Origin: Asticcacaulis endophyticus
GTDB lineage: Bacteria > Pseudomonadota > Alphaproteobacteria > Caulobacterales > Caulobacteraceae
Assembly: GCF_014652575.1 (NCBI RefSeq)
Contig: NZ_BMZB01000002.1
Span: 265,464 to 329,463, forward strand
Direction of reading: 5' to 3'
Length of the DNA: 64,000 nt
Part shown: in pieces, positions 61,288 through 64,000 of the stretch
How the letters are laid out: the number at the start of each line of letters is the position of its first letter
How positions within the stretch are numbered: position 1 is the stretch's first letter
Notes under the pieces: generated by a model
Database searches by the model: none
The model's input: the letters and a program-made list of their open reading frames with translations, nothing else
Told to the model about the DNA's origin: nothing
Translations under genes and position numbers: made by a program

Positions 61288-62154
61288 CTAGCGCGACGAC
61301 TTTTTCATCAGGAACATAGCCGCATCCGCTTCGGACACCCAGGCTTCGGCGGTTTTCTGGCCTGAGAAGGCGCGCACCCCGAACGATCCGCCGACCTTGA
61401 GGAACAGGTTCTTGTGCGGGAAGGTGGCGATATTCAGTTCGGCCTCAAGCTTCATGGCCTTGACTTTGGCGGAGGCCAGATCGGCGTGGCGCAGCAGGAT
61501 GGCGAATTCATCCCCACCCAGCCGGCCGATGCTGTCGCCTTCGCGGGTATTGGCCAGCAGCAGGTCAGCCACATGGATCAGGGCCTGATCGCCTGCCGCG
61601 TGGCCATAGGTGTCATTGATGAATTTAAAGCCATCCAGATCGAGAAAGACCAGACAGGCCTGCTGATCATAGCGGCGGCAGTCGGCCATGGCGCGGTGGA
61701 CTTCGCGCAGGAAGGCGCGGCGGTTGAGGGTCGGGGTCAGAACGTCTGAGTCGGCCAGGTTTTCGGTCTGGGCGAGGCGTTCCTGCAATATCTTAACACC
61801 GGCCTTAAGGTCGCGGTTCTGGCGCGTCAGGGTCTCGATCAGGCGTTTGGCCTCATCCGGCCAATGTTCGCGGGAAGGGTTCTCGCGGTCACTTTTAACG
61901 GGTGCGGCGGCGGGCTTAGGCGCGGGTGGGGTGATCTTGACGGTGCTTGCGGGTGCCGCAGGCTTGGGCGCGTTGGAATTGGCGGCGGGCTGCGGGGTGA
62001 TCTGCATTTCCTCGAAATAGGATTGCAGCAGGCTTTGCATCGAGGCCGTCGAGGCGAACACGCTTTGGGGTTCTGTCGGTGTTACCTCCGCAGAGCCTTG
62101 ACCGGCGCTTAGATTTTCGTGCGCGGTTTTATAATGCGTGGGGTCTAAACCCAT
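61288..62154 (-). CDS. Diguanylate cyclase with intact I-site
   Basis: 288 residues. An N-terminal part and Pro/Ala linker (about 55-90) are followed by a coiled coil (about 100-133) and a GGDEF domain with SDVLTPTLNRRAFLR, R204-EGD207 (inhibitory site, five residues before the signature) and GGDEF at 213-217. It should make cyclic di-GMP with product feedback. Lacking membrane segments, it resembles soluble coiled-coil cyclases such as Caulobacter DgcA, but orthology is not shown. Confidence 0.92.
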   Translation of the reverse strand: MGLDPTHYKTAHENLSAGQGSAEVTPTEPQSVFASTASMQSLLQSYFEEMQITPQPAANSNAPKPAAPASTVKITPPAPKPAAAPVKSDRENPSREHWPDEAKRLIETLTRQNRDLKAGVKILQERLAQTENLADSDVLTPTLNRRAFLREVHRAMADCRRYDQQACLVFLDLDGFKFINDTYGHAAGDQALIHVADLLLANTREGDSIGRLGGDEFAILLRHADLASAKVKAMKLEAELNIATFPHKNLFLKVGGSFGVRAFSGQKTAEAWVSEADAAMFLMKKSSR

Positions 62155-62397
62155 AGGTCGAAACTCTTATAGCCTGAGATGGGGAGGATATGCGGGCCCT
62201 GTGCCGACGTTTAGCCGGTGATTGCGGCAACTATACCGCATCGCAATGGAATTGGGACAAGATTCTTTGGTTAAGAGAACAGGTTTTTAAGGCCGGGGAT
62301 AAGTCGGAGAATAGTCCCAAAATCAGCACTTGCTACGGGGGCGTTTCTCCCTATACTCCGCGCCTTTCCAAAAATGCCGTTAAGGACACCGCCGCAC

Positions 62398-62889
62398 ATG
62401 GCTACATCGCCGCAAGTCGCAATTATCATGGGGTCTCGCTCGGACTGGCCGGTCATGAAGCACGCGGCTGATATGCTGGACAAGCTGGCGGTCGCCTATG
62501 AGGCGAAAGTGGTGTCTGCGCACCGCACACCGGAGCGGATGGTGGACTTCGCCAAGGGCGCTAAAGCGGCAGGTTTCAAGGTGATTATCGCCGGTGCCGG
62601 GGGTGCGGCGCACTTGCCCGGTATGACGGCGTCGCTCACGCCGCTGCCGGTGCTTGGGGTGCCGGTGCCGGTGCGTGATGGCCTGAAAGGGATAGATTCG
62701 CTGCTGTCGATCGTGCAAATGCCAGGCGGAGTGCCGGTAGGGACTTTGGCGGTTGGTGAGGCAGGGGCGAAGAATGCGGGCCTGCTGGCGGCGCAGATTC
62801 TGGCGCTGAATGATGCGGATTTGGCGGCGCGGGTGGATGCCTTGCGTCAGGCGCAAACCGACGCCGTGCCTGAGAGTGTGGAAGATTAA
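62398..62889 (+). CDS. purE: 5-(carboxyamino)imidazole ribonucleotide mutase PurE
   Basis: 163 residues: [32 protein letters not shown] and [13 protein letters not shown] are class I PurE signatures. It converts N5-CAIR to CAIR in purine synthesis. ATG 62398 is preferred; AAGGA lies 11 bases upstream. Stop and purK start overlap (TAATG). Confidence 0.96.
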   Translation: MATSPQVAIIMGSRSDWPVMKHAADMLDKLAVAYEAKVVSAHRTPERMVDFAKGAKAAGFKVIIAGAGGAAHLPGMTASLTPLPVLGVPVPVRDGLKGIDSLLSIVQMPGGVPVGTLAVGEAGAKNAGLLAAQILALNDADLAARVDALRQAQTDAVPESVED

Positions 62890-63974
62890 TGCGCCACGAT
62901 AAATCACTGCCGCTTGGGGCGAAGATCGGTATTTTGGGTGATGGCCAACTGGGGCGAATGCTGTCTCAGGCGGCGTCACGGTTGGGGTTCAAGGTCGTGG
63001 TGTTTGGGCCTGACGCCGAATCACCGGCGGCCAGCGTATCGGCCCTGTCGAAAGTGGCGCGCTATACTGACCTTGAGGCGCTCGATAAATTTGCCGCCCA
63101 ATGCGATGTGGTGACCTTTGAGTTCGAGAACATTCCGGTGGCGTCGTTAGAGCACCTGATTGCCGGTGGGGCGCGGGTCGCGCCCAATGCGCGCGCATTG
63201 GGCATCACGCAGGACCGCGTCAGTGAGAAAAGCTTTGCCCGTTCGGTCGGTATTCGCACGGTCGATTTCCATGAGGTGAACTCGCTTGATGACCTCAAGG
63301 CCGGTGTCGCGCGCCTGGGCGTGCCGTCGCTGCTGAAGACGCGCCGCGAAGGCTATGACGGCAAGGGCCAGGTGTGGATCAGAGATGTGGCCGATATTGA
63401 CGCGGCCTACGCAAGCCTTGGCGGTCGGTCGGCGATTTTGGAAGCCAAAGCCGATTTCGTGCGCGAAGTCTCGGTGATCGCGGCGCGCGGCTTTGGGGGG
63501 GAGGTCAAGACCTATCCCATCGGTGAAAACCACCATGTCGGCGGGATTTTATCAACGACCTTGGCCCCGGCCTATGTGTCGGAATCTCTGCGCGCCAATG
63601 CGGTGGAGATCGCGACCCGCGTGCTGGAAGGTCTTGATTATGTGGGCGTTCTGGGCGTCGAATTGTTTGTGTTGAGTGATGACAGTCTTTTGCTTAATGA
63701 AATCGCCCCGCGGGTTCACAATACGGGCCACTGGACGCAGGATGGGTGTCTGTGTGATCAGTTTGAGCAGCATATCCGTGCCGTCGCCGGATGGCCGCTG
63801 GGGGACACCGAGGCCCGCTTTCAGGTTGAAATGACCAACCTTTTGGGGCCGGATGTGCTAGCGTGGGAAAGCTTATCCGCTGAGGCCGGGGCGCGGCTTT
63901 ATGTCTATGGCAAGGATGAGCCGCGCGAGGGCCGCAAGATGGGCCACATCAACCGGATCAAGGGAAGAGTCTAG
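62889..63974 (+). CDS. purK: 5-(carboxyamino)imidazole ribonucleotide synthase PurK
   Basis: 361 residues. ATP-grasp enzyme with IGILGDGQLGRMLSQAA, DVVTFEFENIP, LKTRREGYDGKGQ and NEIAPRVHNTGHWTQDG. It carboxylates AIR with ATP and bicarbonate, feeding PurE. Coupled to purE by one-base overlap. The stop is near the window end. Confidence 0.97.
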   Translation: MRHDKSLPLGAKIGILGDGQLGRMLSQAASRLGFKVVVFGPDAESPAASVSALSKVARYTDLEALDKFAAQCDVVTFEFENIPVASLEHLIAGGARVAPNARALGITQDRVSEKSFARSVGIRTVDFHEVNSLDDLKAGVARLGVPSLLKTRREGYDGKGQVWIRDVADIDAAYASLGGRSAILEAKADFVREVSVIAARGFGGEVKTYPIGENHHVGGILSTTLAPAYVSESLRANAVEIATRVLEGLDYVGVLGVELFVLSDDSLLLNEIAPRVHNTGHWTQDGCLCDQFEQHIRAVAGWPLGDTEARFQVEMTNLLGPDVLAWESLSAEAGARLYVYGKDEPREGRKMGHINRIKGRV

Positions 63975-63975
63975 A

Positions 63976-64000
63976 AGAGCCCCCACCACCCCGACCGTTT
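63976..64000. repeat. Start of a REP-like element cut by the window edge
   Basis: AGAGCCCCCACCACCCCGACC matches the inverted end of type B elements (GGTGGGGGCTCTT read the other way). It continues beyond the window. Confidence 0.6.

Overview
This is a chromosomal segment of an alphaproteobacterium of the Caulobacteraceae, most likely an Asticcacaulis-like species. The support is as follows. The gene order is typical of the family: flgFGAH, fliLM, flgBC-fliE, fliQR-flhB and cckA. The tmRNA is a circularly permuted two-piece type whose tag, ANDNFAQDVAVAA, resembles the Caulobacter tag. The fumC / DUF4169 / ribbon-helix-helix / sspB set and the secreted polysaccharide-acting enzymes also fit. 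The genus assignment is inference.

Left part (1-22 kb). The window opens inside a Tat-exported GH127 enzyme. Then comes fumC, followed by genes that look inserted into a fumC-DUF4169-RHH-sspB neighbourhood. These are a solitary MmeI-like restriction-modification enzyme (4.0-7.4 kb), a bPH-domain membrane protein, a GIN-domain repeat protein with a small secreted partner, an alpha/beta hydrolase and YccF. After DUF4169 and RHH come a PcrA/UvrD helicase behind a leader of strong hairpins and a cyclophilin. Next is a tight three-gene cassette (15.2-16.3 kb) of a 55-residue protein, a TIR/deoxyribosyltransferase-like protein and a RusA-type nuclease, then a membrane serine hydrolase, sspB, a CE15 glucuronoyl esterase and a soluble globin-coupled chemotaxis transducer. 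The permuted tmRNA lies at 22.1-22.5 kb, with a duplicated terminal hairpin.

Middle (22.7-47 kb). A DUF2292 gene with a structured leader precedes a TonB-dependent receptor. Then follow two divergent flagellar blocks. flgFGAH lies behind a near-perfect sigma-54 promoter with an upstream palindrome resembling a FlbD (ftr) site. fliL-fliM-DUF6468-motE-TPR lies on the other side. A further cluster holds fliOP (leftward), flgBC-fliE, fliQR and flhB, with CtrA-like boxes, and ends at cckA, the hybrid kinase that controls CtrA. The export-apparatus run is split between fliE and fliQ by a small AT-richer islet that carries a dispersed repeat.

Right part (47-64 kb). Mostly housekeeping genes: DUF3445, rpmE, an ABC exporter, an SMP-30 protein, an inositol monophosphatase, efp, thiE, bfd-bfr, a periplasmic methyltransferase-like protein, a lysophospholipase-like hydrolase, a GGDEF protein with an I-site, and purE-purK. 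Between them lie many copies of a REP-like family of G-rich palindromic repeats, and three foreign-looking genes (54.3-54.9, 60.0-60.4 and 60.6-61.2 kb).

No tRNA, rRNA, CRISPR array, insertion sequence or prophage was seen. The best candidates for something undescribed are the 15.2-16.3 kb cassette, the hairpin leaders of uvrD and of the DUF2292 gene, and the covarying tmRNA hairpin duplication.
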